NCBI RefSeq assembly: GCF_040567655.1
Contig: NZ_JBEXAC010000002.1
Coordinates: 1,240,001-1,304,000 of the forward strand
Reading direction: 5' to 3'
DNA length: 64,000 nt
Source: Chitinophaga sp. H8
GTDB taxonomy: Bacteria > Bacteroidota > Bacteroidia > Chitinophagales > Chitinophagaceae
Below, one piece after another: positions 43,675 through 55,700 of the stretch. Position 1 is the first letter of the stretch. Each line of letters starts with the position of its first letter. The position numbers and the translations under genes were made by a program. Under the pieces are notes generated by a model. That model did not search any database. It had not been told where the DNA came from and worked only from the letters and a program-made list of their open reading frames with translations.

Positions 43675-46242
43675 CTATAAAGCAAAATTAGGTACTGCCT
43701 GCTTGAAGGAAGTACTTTTCCGGATCAGCTCAATTTGTTGCAGGGTATCATGCTTCTGTTTCTCCATGTGCAGCTGCTGGTAGATCTTATTCAGCAAGCC
43801 GAAATTCATCAGTGCCAGTAGTTTGAAATCAAGTTTTTGTGCTACTTCTACTGCTGTTTCTGCGGTACGGATAGCCTTATTGAATTCTTTCTCATTATAA
43901 TATACACGGGCATAAATCATTTTCTGCAATGATTCCAGGTATTTTCCACTGAAATAATCTGAGGCATACCGTTTCAGGATCTGTTCCGCATGCTTGCAGA
44001 TTCTTTCTGCTGCCTGGGTATTACCCAGCCCAAGGTGTGCCTGCGCCTGCCAGCAAAGCAGCATTAACCGGAAAGGGTCTGTTTTCTGGTGTGGCAGGGA
44101 AGGGTGACTTTCAAACAGGCTGGTGGTAAATTCAAGCAACTGGGCATGGTCATTCAACAGGATAAATGCTACTCCCATATTGCGGTATACAATTTCCTGG
44201 GATACGGAGATAGCTTCCCTGCTGGACTTGTTATGATAAAGCTTGTAAGAATAGAGCTTTTCTTTAATAGCTTCGTTAACGATGCCAAATTTCAGGAATT
44301 CGTACACAAAGAGAGAAATCTCATATGGTGTTATCCAGAGGTCCTCATCAAAGTTTTCAGCAGTATAAATCTTTTTAATATTATTCAGCTCCAGTTCACA
44401 TTGCTCTGCGTCCAGCTGGAGCAGGGCAACGGTAAACAGGATGCTTCTGATCTTGAGTTTGTCTTCCGGAGCCTCTGCCAGGGTAAGCAGGGCGTTTAAT
44501 ACCTTGCGTTTTCTGAAATGTATAAAGTCGTCAGTAATCAGGTGATTAAGCGGGTGCTTTTTAAAGTAGCCCGCCGGAAAAATAGACTTCAATTCCATCT
44601 GGCTGGTAGCTTCATGATGGTAGTGCAGTACAAGGTACTCCAGCATGTGCGACTTCTCAATATTGGAAAGCGGCAGGTAAAACATGCGTTGAATACCATC
44701 TGTTTGTGCATGGTTGATCGCATATCTTAATAACCAGATAAACACTCCTACCCGGTAAGGGGATTGAGGGAGGTGTTCCAGTACCTTTTGCAGCATGCTT
44801 TCTGATATGGCCTGGTCGCTCTGTTGTATAAAGTGCATTGCCGTGAAATATTCCAGCAGGAAATTATGGGCAAACCGCACTTTTACATGGAACATAATTT
44901 CCTGGCTCAGGTTTTCCTCTACCAGTATATTATCAGCGATCAGCTCCTTATAGGCGGGGAAAAGGTCCGCATTTTGATTCAGCAGCAGGTTTTTATCAAT
45001 ATATTGTCCTCCCCTGCCCAGGTCCAGCAGACAGAGTAGCTTCTCAATGATCTTGATCTTGAAGGAGTTACTCTGCGAATTGAATACCCTGTTCTGGATG
45101 AACTTGGATACAATTTCAAACAGGCTGAGGTGTTCATCCACAAAAGTCTGCTCCGGCCCGGTATTAAGCTGGCAAAATAGCTGCAGGTAATAGGGGTGCC
45201 GCAGTTTATGGAGAAAGTTTTCGGAAAACAACCGGACAGTACCCGGATCAAACTGGTGATTATAAAGAATGGCCTTCACTTCCTGTTCGGTGAGCGGAGG
45301 CAGGTTAATATTGGTTTCCTCGTCCATTTCAGGGCCTACATACCAGTAGCGCCGGAAGGCAGGATATTGCTGGGAGTGCTGGAATATCTCGCTCCAGGTA
45401 TTGCTGCGGATGGACAGAATGACTTTTACCCAGGGGTAAAGGTCATTGGAATAGACAAAGTCTTCCAGTTTGGTATACAGGAGGCGCAGTTTATCCCCGG
45501 CCACCGCGATTTCATCAAAACCGTCAATTATTAATATTAACCGGCCGCCTTTTTTATCAAAGTGGCTGGCAAAGTATTCCCGGAAATTTTCCCCGTTGCC
45601 CAGATTTAACTGGTTATCCAGCCAGGAAGAAAGGGAAAATCCCTTTAACAGGAGGCTGCCGGCCGCATGGGCATGTATAAACCAGCAGATATCCTGTTTG
45701 TACCTGGCCTCCTTCCCAAACCAAAAATGCTCAGCCAGGTGCACCAGCGCCACTGATTTACCCCATCCGGCAGGAGCAATGAGCGCAGTGGCTGCATAGT
45801 CGCTTTCCAGGAACCGTTCTATATGCGCAGTACAATATTGGCGGTGTACGGTATGGCCAAAAGAAATGCCGGAGCGGTTCTTTAGTGTAAGTATGGTATA
45901 ATGGGAAACAGCATCTGCTTTTGTTTTCAGATCAGACCATTTGCTGTTATCTACGGACGGGGCGCCATTCAGCTCCTTATAATGATGTAATTGGAAGTCC
46001 TCCCAATCTTTATACTCGCAGTATTGAGACAAGGTATTGAGTGTGTATCGGGAGAAGCTATGTTGGGCCACAGCAAATCCGAATACCCGCTTGAGCGTGG
46101 TTTCGCTTACCAGTTTAGTGGTAGCCTCCAGGATGGAAAGCGAGAGATGTTTACAATCTCCTGGTAACATGACTTCAACACCAAACCTGCGTAAAACCTC
46201 CTTTTGCAGTGTTATGATAAAGTCATAGGATAGATCTATCAT
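43675..46242 (-). CDS. STAND/NACHT-like ATPase with N-terminal Bacteroidota domain and TPR-like repeats
   Basis: Protein of 855 aa. The N-terminal domain (about 1-90) has the pattern KHLSLSILEATTKLVSETTL-KRVFGF and YTLNTLSQYCEYKDWEDF, a helical putative DNA- or protein-binding module that I recall from Bacteroidota regulators. The ATPase has Walker A APAGWGKS (156-163), Walker B LILIIDGFDE (235-244) and a sensor-like ILSIRSNTWSE, typical of NACHT/STAND switches. From about 330 to 855 it is helical, with TPR-like pairs near the end (AQAHLGLGNTQAAERICKHA, KEFNKAIRTAETAVEVAQKL). There is no nuclease, protease or TIR effector domain, so it may be a regulator and not a defence effector. It is divergent from the giant surface-protein gene. 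Confidence 0.8.
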   Translation of the reverse strand: MIDLSYDFIITLQKEVLRRFGVEVMLPGDCKHLSLSILEATTKLVSETTLKRVFGFAVAQHSFSRYTLNTLSQYCEYKDWEDFQLHHYKELNGAPSVDNSKWSDLKTKADAVSHYTILTLKNRSGISFGHTVHRQYCTAHIERFLESDYAATALIAPAGWGKSVALVHLAEHFWFGKEARYKQDICWFIHAHAAGSLLLKGFSLSSWLDNQLNLGNGENFREYFASHFDKKGGRLILIIDGFDEIAVAGDKLRLLYTKLEDFVYSNDLYPWVKVILSIRSNTWSEIFQHSQQYPAFRRYWYVGPEMDEETNINLPPLTEQEVKAILYNHQFDPGTVRLFSENFLHKLRHPYYLQLFCQLNTGPEQTFVDEHLSLFEIVSKFIQNRVFNSQSNSFKIKIIEKLLCLLDLGRGGQYIDKNLLLNQNADLFPAYKELIADNILVEENLSQEIMFHVKVRFAHNFLLEYFTAMHFIQQSDQAISESMLQKVLEHLPQSPYRVGVFIWLLRYAINHAQTDGIQRMFYLPLSNIEKSHMLEYLVLHYHHEATSQMELKSIFPAGYFKKHPLNHLITDDFIHFRKRKVLNALLTLAEAPEDKLKIRSILFTVALLQLDAEQCELELNNIKKIYTAENFDEDLWITPYEISLFVYEFLKFGIVNEAIKEKLYSYKLYHNKSSREAISVSQEIVYRNMGVAFILLNDHAQLLEFTTSLFESHPSLPHQKTDPFRLMLLCWQAQAHLGLGNTQAAERICKHAEQILKRYASDYFSGKYLESLQKMIYARVYYNEKEFNKAIRTAETAVEVAQKLDFKLLALMNFGLLNKIYQQLHMEKQKHDTLQQIELIRKSTSFKQAVPNFAL

Positions 46243-46768
46243 AGGGGACAGAAATGGATTAGGTACAGCAATAAGTACGAGTTAATGAGCTATTTAGATT
46301 TTTTTGATCTAAAATCTCTAAAATAAGCAATTGTTATTTAAAATATTATCATATGTTGATAATGTGAATAATATATTTATTGATAATCAATTAATTGTAT
46401 AAAATATGAATAATTAACGGGATTATTACAAGTTATTATAACCTTTCTTATAGGGAAGTAAAAGAATATGATATTTTAATAAATGAATAAAATGAACAAG
46501 ATATCACTATTTGAACGAATTGGCATTCTGGCAATATTAATGAATGAAAAGGACTTTTACTTTGACGCACTATCCCCCTACTTTCGTACTGTACTAACAA
46601 TCCGTTAACATATGAGAAAAGGTTTACTATCAAAATTATCAGTGGCGTAATCCCATATTCTGACAGCCCTCTTCTCCCCAGTTTATAACCTGCCTGCCTG
46701 CCCTAGAGTAGTTATTAGTTTAAGCTAATGACTAAACCGTACATCCTATTATTCAAACAGTTGATATT
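46243..46768. other. AT-rich divergent control region before the giant gene
   Basis: This 526-bp gap is very AT-rich (46330-46450 especially) and must hold the promoters of the STAND ATPase gene and the giant gene. A 7-bp inverted repeat TTTAGAT/ATCTAAA (46293-46313) lies 51 bp upstream of the ATPase start. I see no convincing -33/-7 pair and no gene. A 61-codon minus-strand frame at 46448-46633 looks accidental. Confidence 0.5.
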
Positions 46769-49700
46769 ATGTATCAAAACGTTACTCCTAAAGGCCTTCT
46801 GCGCACTTTATTTGTTATCCTGTCTTTACCCTTTTTGCTACTCAGTAAGGCAATAGCTAATTATCTTAAAATAGTTGAAAGGCGGGTAATCAGCATACCT
46901 GCAAAGGCAATAGGCATGTTGATAGCAGTGATCGCATTGCTGACAATAGGTAATCTGCAATCCCAGGCTCAGCTGAGAGCTACACAACGGGTGTATGCCA
47001 ATGCCGAACAGCATGGTATTATCGTGCTGGGAGCTGTGAATGACCAGGCTAAGGCAGTGGATGGTAACCTCAACACATATGCCACCCTGGCGCCTGTGAT
47101 ATTAGGAGGTGCCTGGCTGCAGTTTAAATTTACGGGTGCTACTCCGGGAGCCGGAGATTCTATTCATATCAGGATGGGAAGTACGGTAGATTTATTATCC
47201 CTGCTGGGAGGAATCAGCATACAGGCATATAAGGGAAATACACCCGTAGCCGGTACCAGCCGTACAATTAGCTCCCTGTTAACATTAATAGCCGGCGCCA
47301 GCGATTTTGATCTGGTATATAAACCTGCTTCGGGTTTAACATATGGCGTAGATTATGATGCAGTGCGTGTTACCACTACCGGTGTTGCGATTGGTGGTGG
47401 CTTGCGGCTGTATGAAGCATACTTTGATAAAGCCGCCGCCGGGGCTATAGCCTGTGATGCACCAGCAGATCTACTGAGCGGTTCTACCGGTAGTATAGCC
47501 GGTGGCCTGAATCCGGTGGATAATGCACAACAGGCGATTGATGGTAATCCTTCAACATTTGCCACCTTGCGTGCTAATGTAAGTGCGGTGAATAATAAAA
47601 CATTTGTCACAGTACTTTACCCTTCCTATTCTACACCGGGTGATTCAGTACGTATCCTGTTCAAAAACCCTGGTGGTGGTTTACTGGATGCTAATGTTTT
47701 AGGTACCAGTCTTTCAGTGACCACTTATAATAATAACACGCTCAATGGTACATTGGCGCTTACACAAAGTTTGCTCAACCTGCGTTTGTTGCCGGGGTCT
47801 GTAGATGTACAAATGCTCACCTTCCCGATTAACCAGTCATTCAACAGAATAGAAGTGTCTTTGGGAGGAGGGCTTGCCACTGCATTGCAAAGCCTTGAAG
47901 TATATGAAGTATTACGCGTAGCCCCCAAACCTGTTTTGCAGGGGCTGGCCAATGATACCCTGCTTACCTGCAACAGTATTGCGCCGGTTACATTAAAAGT
48001 AAATAATCCAAAGGCTGGTGAAACGTATACCTGGTACACTTCTGCTGCCGGTGCCAGTGTTGCCAGCGGTACACAGTATACTACCGGTACACTTACTGCC
48101 GGTATTAATAAGTTCTATGTAGCGGTATCAAGAAATGGCTGTACCAATACGGCTTCTGAAAGAAGAGAAATAACAGTGATTGCAAATAACGGTCCGGTAC
48201 CAGCCCCGGTAGTGGCATCCAGCTTTGCCATCGCTACAGGACAATCCCTGACCCTGAGTGCACAACCTTCAGCAGGTGCTACGATTGTATGGTATACCGA
48301 TACCACTGCTGCTCCTGTATTTACAGGTGCGGACTATCAGGTAGGGCCGTTTAATACACCTGGTACATATAAATATTTTGCGGGCTCCAGGCTCGGCAGC
48401 GGATGTGAATCCAGCCGGGCTATGGTTACTGTAACGGTAACAGGGCCAGTAACGCCCGGAACAGACTGTAATATTCCTACAGCACAGTCTGCCGGCACCA
48501 CCCTGGGGTGCGTATTGTGTGCTATTACCGATCCAACAAATGCGATAGACAATAACCCTAATAATTTTACCCACCTCAGTATGCCGGTTGGTTTACTGGG
48601 TGGATCCGTATTCCAGCAATTGATATTCCCTGCAAAGGGAGCAGCTACAGATAGTATCCGTATTACCCTGGGATCTCCCGGAGGTCTGGCAGATGTAAGC
48701 TTGCTGGGTGGCGTAGAAATAAAAATAGTGGATGGCACTACCGTAAGAGCTACCTATACTGTATCAGATTTGCTTACCCTCCGTTTGTTGACTGGTAATA
48801 AGTACACTGTTACAGTACCTGCAGCCGGTACCTTTAATCTGGTACAGATAAAGCTCACCGGTGTAGCGAACCTGATCAACAACCTGGACGTGTATGGCGC
48901 AAGAATCATATCTCCTGCTCCTACCGCCATTACAAATAATCTGACTATATGCCCCGGACAGACTGCTACCCTGAGCGCTACGCCTGCGGCGGGTACATCT
49001 CTACGCTGGTATGATGCTAACCGTGCGATGGTAAGCAGCCAGAATAGTTTTACAACGCCTGCGCTGAATACACCGGGTGCTAATAAATATTATTTACTGG
49101 TGATTGGTGCTAACAGTTGCGCTAATCCGGATACTATACCGGTTACTGTTATGGTAAATGCCAAGGCTACTGCAGCAGATATCATTGCTTCGGATACCAG
49201 TGTATGTATCGGTAATCTGGCAGTGGTTACACCTACTGCACCTGCAGTAACAGGAACGAAAGTATTTAAATGGTATAAAGATGCGGCAGCTACACAGCCT
49301 ATCACCAATGGGCTTGTAGAAGGAAGTGTGCATTATGCGATTGATCCGGCAACTGGTAAGCTCTCTGTAATTGGTTTGCCTGCTGGTACGGTACCTTATT
49401 ATGTAAGTGTGTCTGGTGACAATAGATGTGAAAATGCTGCCAACACCTTAAAGCTGGTAAATGTAACCGTAACAAGTACGCCGGCACCTCCTGTAGTGGC
49501 TCCTTCCTTTACCATTTCTACCGGTCAGACAGTAGTGCTGAACGCACAACAACCTGCTGGTGCTACCATTGTATGGTATACTGATACTACTGCAGCAGCT
49601 GTATTCACTGGTGCAAATTATCAGGTAGGTCCGTTCAACACCCCAGGTACCTATAAGTTCTTTGCCGGTGTGAAATTGGCTGGTGGTTGTGAATCTACTC

Positions 49701-52700
49701 GCTCGCTGGTAACGGTGATCGTTACAGGGCCGGTTACGCCTGGTCCGGATTGTAATGTACCGAACAATCAGCTTTCCGGTACCACTCTTGGATGTGTATT
49801 GTGTAGTATAAACAATCCTACTAATTCCATTGACAGTGATCCTAATAACTTTACCCGTCTTTCTCTGCCGGCAGGGTTACTGGGAGGAGCAGTATATCAA
49901 CAGCTGTTCTTCGGAACACCTGGTGCTGCTACAGACAGTATCCGCTTAACATTTGCATCACCCGGAGGTCTGGCGGATGTAAGCCTGTTAGGTGGTGTGG
50001 AAATAAAGGTATTGGATGGTACTACCGTTAGAAGCACACACGTTTTATCCAATCTGCTTACCCTGCGTTTACTGAGTGGAGATAAATATGTTGCGACAAT
50101 ACCTGCAGGAGGCGCCTTTAATATGGTGCAGATAAAACTCACCGGTGTTCTAAATCTGTTGAATAACCTGGATATCTATGGTGCCAGGATTATTTCCCCT
50201 GTACCTACTGCCATTACAAATAATGTAACAGTTTGCCAGGGACAAACAGCCAGCTTAAGTGCCACACCTGCAGCAGGTACTACTTTACGTTGGTATGATG
50301 CTAACCGTGCTATGGTAAGCAACCAAAACAGTTTTACCACAGCGGCACTGAATACACCTGGTGTTAATACTTTTTATTTACTGGTAATTGGCACGAATAA
50401 CTGTGCTAATCCTGATACAATACCTGTAAGCGTAAATGTAAACGCATTGGGTACACCTGCAGATGTAAATATTGCAGATACCTTCACTGTTTGCGGTGGC
50501 GCTAATGCAGAGTTAACACCTACTGCACCTAATGTAACAGGTACACCTGTATTCAAATGGTACAGAGATGCTAATAAAACACAGGCTATCACCAATGGCC
50601 TGGTGAATGCTGGTATTACCTATACACTGGATGCCAATGGCAAACTAACCGTGGCAGGTGTAGGTGCTACGGCACTTACCGTATACGTTAGTGTATCTGG
50701 TGATAACAGGTGTGAAAATGCAGCAGGTAACCTGAAGAAGGTTACAATTAATACTACTACTGGTGCTACTCCTCCGGTAGTAGCTGGTAATGTGGTTACC
50801 AGTCCTGGCCAGCAGGTAATTCTGCAGGCTACTTCTACCGGTGGTGCTACGATTGTATGGTATAGTGATAATGTGACTCCTACTCCGGCCTTCACCGGAA
50901 ATAACTATACTGTAGGGCCATTCGCTGCCAGCACAGTACATACCTATTATGTGGCGGCCAAACTTCCTGGTGGCTGTGAGTCAGTACGTGTGCCTGTTAC
51001 AGTAACAGTAACGAATACGGTGCCTCCCGGAACGGATTGTAATACCGCTAATGGGCAGCAATCAGGTACTACCCTGGGGTGTGTATTATGTGCTGTGACA
51101 AATCCAACGAACTCAATAGATAGTGACCCTAATAATTTCACGAGTTTGACCATGCCGGTGGGATTACTGGGTGGTTCCGTATACCAACAATTGACCTTCC
51201 CTGCTCCGGGAGTAGCTACCGACAGCATCCGTCTGATCATGAATGCTCCGGGTGGCCTGGCAGATGTTGGATTGCTGGCAGGTACAGAAGTAAAAGTATT
51301 CAATGGCAGCACTGTAGTGAGCACTCATGTATTATCCAGTGTGCTTACCCTCCGCTTGTTAAGTGGTCAGCAATATATGGTAACTGTCCCTGCAGGAGGC
51401 GCATTCACAGGCGTACAGGTAAAACTGACAGGTACCCTTAATGCATTGAGCAGCCTGGATATTTATGGTGCGAGGATCATTGCACCTAATCCTACTGCCA
51501 TAACAAAGAATGTGACAACATGTGCCGGACTGCCTGTTGAGTTGAGTGCTACCTTGTCTGCTGGTACTACTGCCAAATGGTATACTGATTCTACCGGTAC
51601 TACCTTATTAAGCAGTCTGCCAGCGTTTAAAACTGATACATTTAAAACCGCAGGTATATTTACCTACTATCTGCAGGTGATAGGAACGAATAATTGTCCT
51701 AATCCAGACCGTATACCTGTGAAAATAACTGTTACCGCTAAGGCTACTCCGGCAGATATCACTGTTGCAGATGCTGACATTTGCGGAAGCGGAGATGCGG
51801 TATTGACACCAACTGCCCCTGGTGTTACTACTCCTGTATTTAGCTGGTACAAGGATGCCGCTAAAACCAAGTTAATTACCAACGGGCTCACTGATCCAGG
51901 TGGAGTTACCTACACGGTTGCTTCCAATGGTGCATTGACAGTATCTGGCCTGGGTATAGGTACGACTACCTACTATGTAAGCGTATCCGGTACCAATAAG
52001 TGTGATAATGCACCTGACGATCTGAAAGCTGCTGTAGTGAAAGTAGCTACCGGCCCTGTGGTACCAGTGGTGACAGGAGATGTAGTAGCAGCTACTGGCC
52101 AGCAGGTAACACTCACTGCCAGTGCTGCTGATACCGTGGTTTGGTTTGCTGATGCTACTACTATGGTAGAAGCCGGCAGAGGATTAAGTTTTGCAGTAGG
52201 GCCATTCACAAACCCTGGAACCTACACCTACTATGCTGCAGCAAAAGGAGCAGGTAGTTGCTACTCTGGCCGTGTACCTGTACGTATTACGATTACCGGA
52301 CCGGTAATTCCACAAGATGGATGTAACGTACCTACCAGTCAGTTATCTGGTACTACTCTGGGCTGTGTATTATGCAGCATTGACAATCCTACCTTCGCGA
52401 TCGATAAGGATACTACCAACTTCACCCGGTTGAGTATGCCGGTGGGATTACTGGGTGGTTCCATCTATCAACAGCTGATCTTCCCGACAACAGGTACAGC
52501 GACCGATAGTATCCGGTTGTTCCTGGGTTCTTCTGTTGGACTTGCTGACGTAGGATTACTGGCAGGAGTGGAAATTGCAGTCTTTAACGGCACCACCCTG
52601 GTTAAAAAAGATACCTTGTCTAAATTATTAAACCTGCGTTTGCTGGGTGGTAACCAGTATGTGGTAACCATTCCTGCCAAGGGTGCTTATAATGGTGTAC

Positions 52701-55700
52701 AAGTAAAACTGACCGGTACAGCTAACCTGCTTACCAGTCTGGATATATACGGAGCAAGGGTTATTTATCCAAACCCAACCGTAGACACGAAAGATGTAAC
52801 TACCTGTGTTGGAACAAAAGCAACCCTTAAGGTAACGCCTGCTGCTGGCAGCAATACTACCGTGAAATGGTATGCCGATGCTACCAGCAAGGTGGTACTG
52901 GGTAATCAACCTACTTATACCACTGATACCCTTAAAGTAGCAGGTACTGTTACTTATTATGTAGAAGTTGTAGGAGCGAACGGATGTCCGAATCCTGATC
53001 GTATCCCTGTAAAGGTGGTAGTAACACCGGCACCTGCTGTACCTGCTGTACAGTCTGATAATGTGACGATTTGCGCAGGATCTGATGTGGTATTGGCTAT
53101 TGCTAACCCTGATCAGCACCTGAAATACAACTGGTATGCTACAATGACCGGTGGAACTAAACTGAACGCTGATAGCGGACGCACTTATAAAGTATTAAAA
53201 GTAAATACAGATACTACCTATTATGTAGAAGCAGTAAGCGATTGTGGCGCAGCATCAGTGAGAAAAGCGGTACACATCGCAATAGGTTCTTCATTGGGCG
53301 CACCAACTGTAACGCCATCTCCGGCATCAGTAGTGATAGGGCAACAGGCTATCTTAACAGCCAAAGCAACTGTGGGTAATGCCATCCTGGTATGGTATGG
53401 CAGTCAGAGTGGTACAGACAGCCTGTTTACCGGTGCTATCTTTGCTGCACCTGCACAGCCGGCAGTAGGAACCAAAACATATTGGGTAGAAGCGAGATTG
53501 AGCGGTAGCAATACCTGCAACTCTGCACGTACTGCAGTGAATGTAAATACAGTAGCTGGGGATAACCAGACGGTGCCATGCGAAGGTGCTACCACACAAA
53601 CAGTGGGTAGCAGTGGATTGCTGGTATTGGGCAATGTTTATAACCCTGCCCTGGCAGTAGACAATCTGAGTAATACAGGTGCATCTATGGTAATAGATCT
53701 GGGGCTGCTGAATGCTGCGGTTTGGGAGAAAGCAGGCTTCAATGGCGTATCCAGCCCTGGTGACACAGTTAGGGTATTGCTGGAAAACCCAAGCCAGGTA
53801 TTATCTGCCGCAGTATTGGCCAGTGTGCAGTTAACTACTTACCAGGGTAATACTGCCGGTGATTCCATCCTGGTAAGTAATCCTGTTCTCAGTCTTAAAT
53901 TATTAAATAATGGTCGCCAGGCACTGGTAGAGTTTGTACCTACCAAGCCATTTGATGCGGTGGAAGTGAAATTGAAATCAGGTGTTGCCGGTGCACTGAC
54001 CGCTATCAACTTCAACTATGCACAGCGTGCCATGATAGCGCCAAAAGTTGAGGCAGCGAAAGTAGAAATATGTGCAGGTGGTACCGCTACCTTAAAGGTG
54101 CTGAATCCAGTGGCGGGTATTACTTACAGATGGTATAATGCCGCAGGTGTTTATCAGACCGGTAAGGACGGCGCCAGCTTTACTACAAGTACACTTAATG
54201 CAAGCACCAGCTATGCGGTGGAAGCATACAGGACCACCAGTGGTTGTGCCAGCGCAGTTAAAGCCCAGGTGGCTGTTAACGTACTGCCTGTTCCGGCGGC
54301 ACCAACAGTACTGTCTACCAGTGTACAGGTATGTGCAGGATCAGATGCAGTACTGGCCGTTACCAACCCAGTGAAAGGATTAAGCTATAGCTGGTTTAAT
54401 GTACCTGCTGGCGGCACCAAGCTTAATACAGATAGCGGATTTACATATAAAGTAATCAATGTTACAGCACCAGCTACTTATTATGTAGCAGCTGTGAATG
54501 ATAGCTGTAAAACGGTATCAGCAACCAGAACAGCAGTACTGGTAACACCATCCAGCGGACTGTTAGCACCTACAGTAACACCTTCACCGGATACTGTTGG
54601 TATAGGCGAACAATCTGTATTGACAGCAAAAGCTGCGGTGGCTAATGTTACATTTAACTGGTTTGCTTCTGCAAACGGTACAGATACTTTGTTTAAAGGT
54701 GCTGTTTATGCAACGGCTGCTCAGCAAACAGCAGGCACTAAGACATATTGGGTAGAAGCCGTACTGAATGGAGGTACAGGCTGTAAGTCAGCACGTACTG
54801 CCGTGAATGTAGTCACCAGGAAAGTTTCTCCTGCGCCAATACCTTGTGAGGCAGGTAGCAGTCAAAGTGTAGGTGGTAGCGGATTACTGGTATTGGGTAA
54901 TGTCTATAACCCACAACTGGTAATAGATGATAATGCCAATACCGGCTCATCCCTGGTAATAGATCTGGGCGTACTGAATGCCAGTGTATGGCAGCGTGTA
55001 GGATTCAATGGCACTTCTACACCAAATGATACCGTGCGTGTAATGCTGGAAAACCCAGGACAGGTATTATCTGCTGCCTTACTGGCCAGCGTACAGTTAA
55101 CTACCTACCAGGGTACTACTCCAGGTGATTCCTTACTGGTAAGCAATCCGGCTGTACATCTTAAACTGCTGAATGGTAACAAACAGGCATTGGTTGAATT
55201 TGTGCCTACCAAGCAGTTTAATATGGTAGAAGTAAAACTGAAATCCGGTGTAGCGGGTGCATTGACAGCGATCAACTTTAACTATGCACAACGTGCTATT
55301 GCCCAGCCAAAAGTACAGGCCGCCAATGCAAGTGTATGTGCCGGTAAATCAGTAGTGATCAGTGTACAGAATCCTGTACCGGGTATTACTTACCAATGGT
55401 TCAACAGCCAGGGCAACAAACTGATAGATAGTGTGGCATACATTGTACCTGGCACTTTGAGTCAGGGAACACATAATTACTTTGTAACGGCTTCCAGGAA
55501 TGGCTGTGCCAGCGCATCTGCAAAGGTGCAGGTAACTGTACTTGCAGCACCGATACCACCAACTCCGGCAGCCGGTAACCCATCAGTAACCTGCCTGAAT
55601 ACACCGGTTACATTAAAGGTGAATACGGTAGCAGGAGTTACTTACAACTGGTATGATGCTCCTACAGGAGGTGCAAAAATCGTAACCAATAACAGCAGCT

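Noticed and set aside
46561..46586. TTTG...TACTTTCG as a promoter of the giant gene
   Set aside because: The spacing is only 14 bp and the -7 box is imperfect, so I did not list it as a promoter.
46448..46633. 61-codon minus-strand frame in the AT-rich gap
   Set aside because: The composition follows the AT-rich DNA and there is no start signal or homology.
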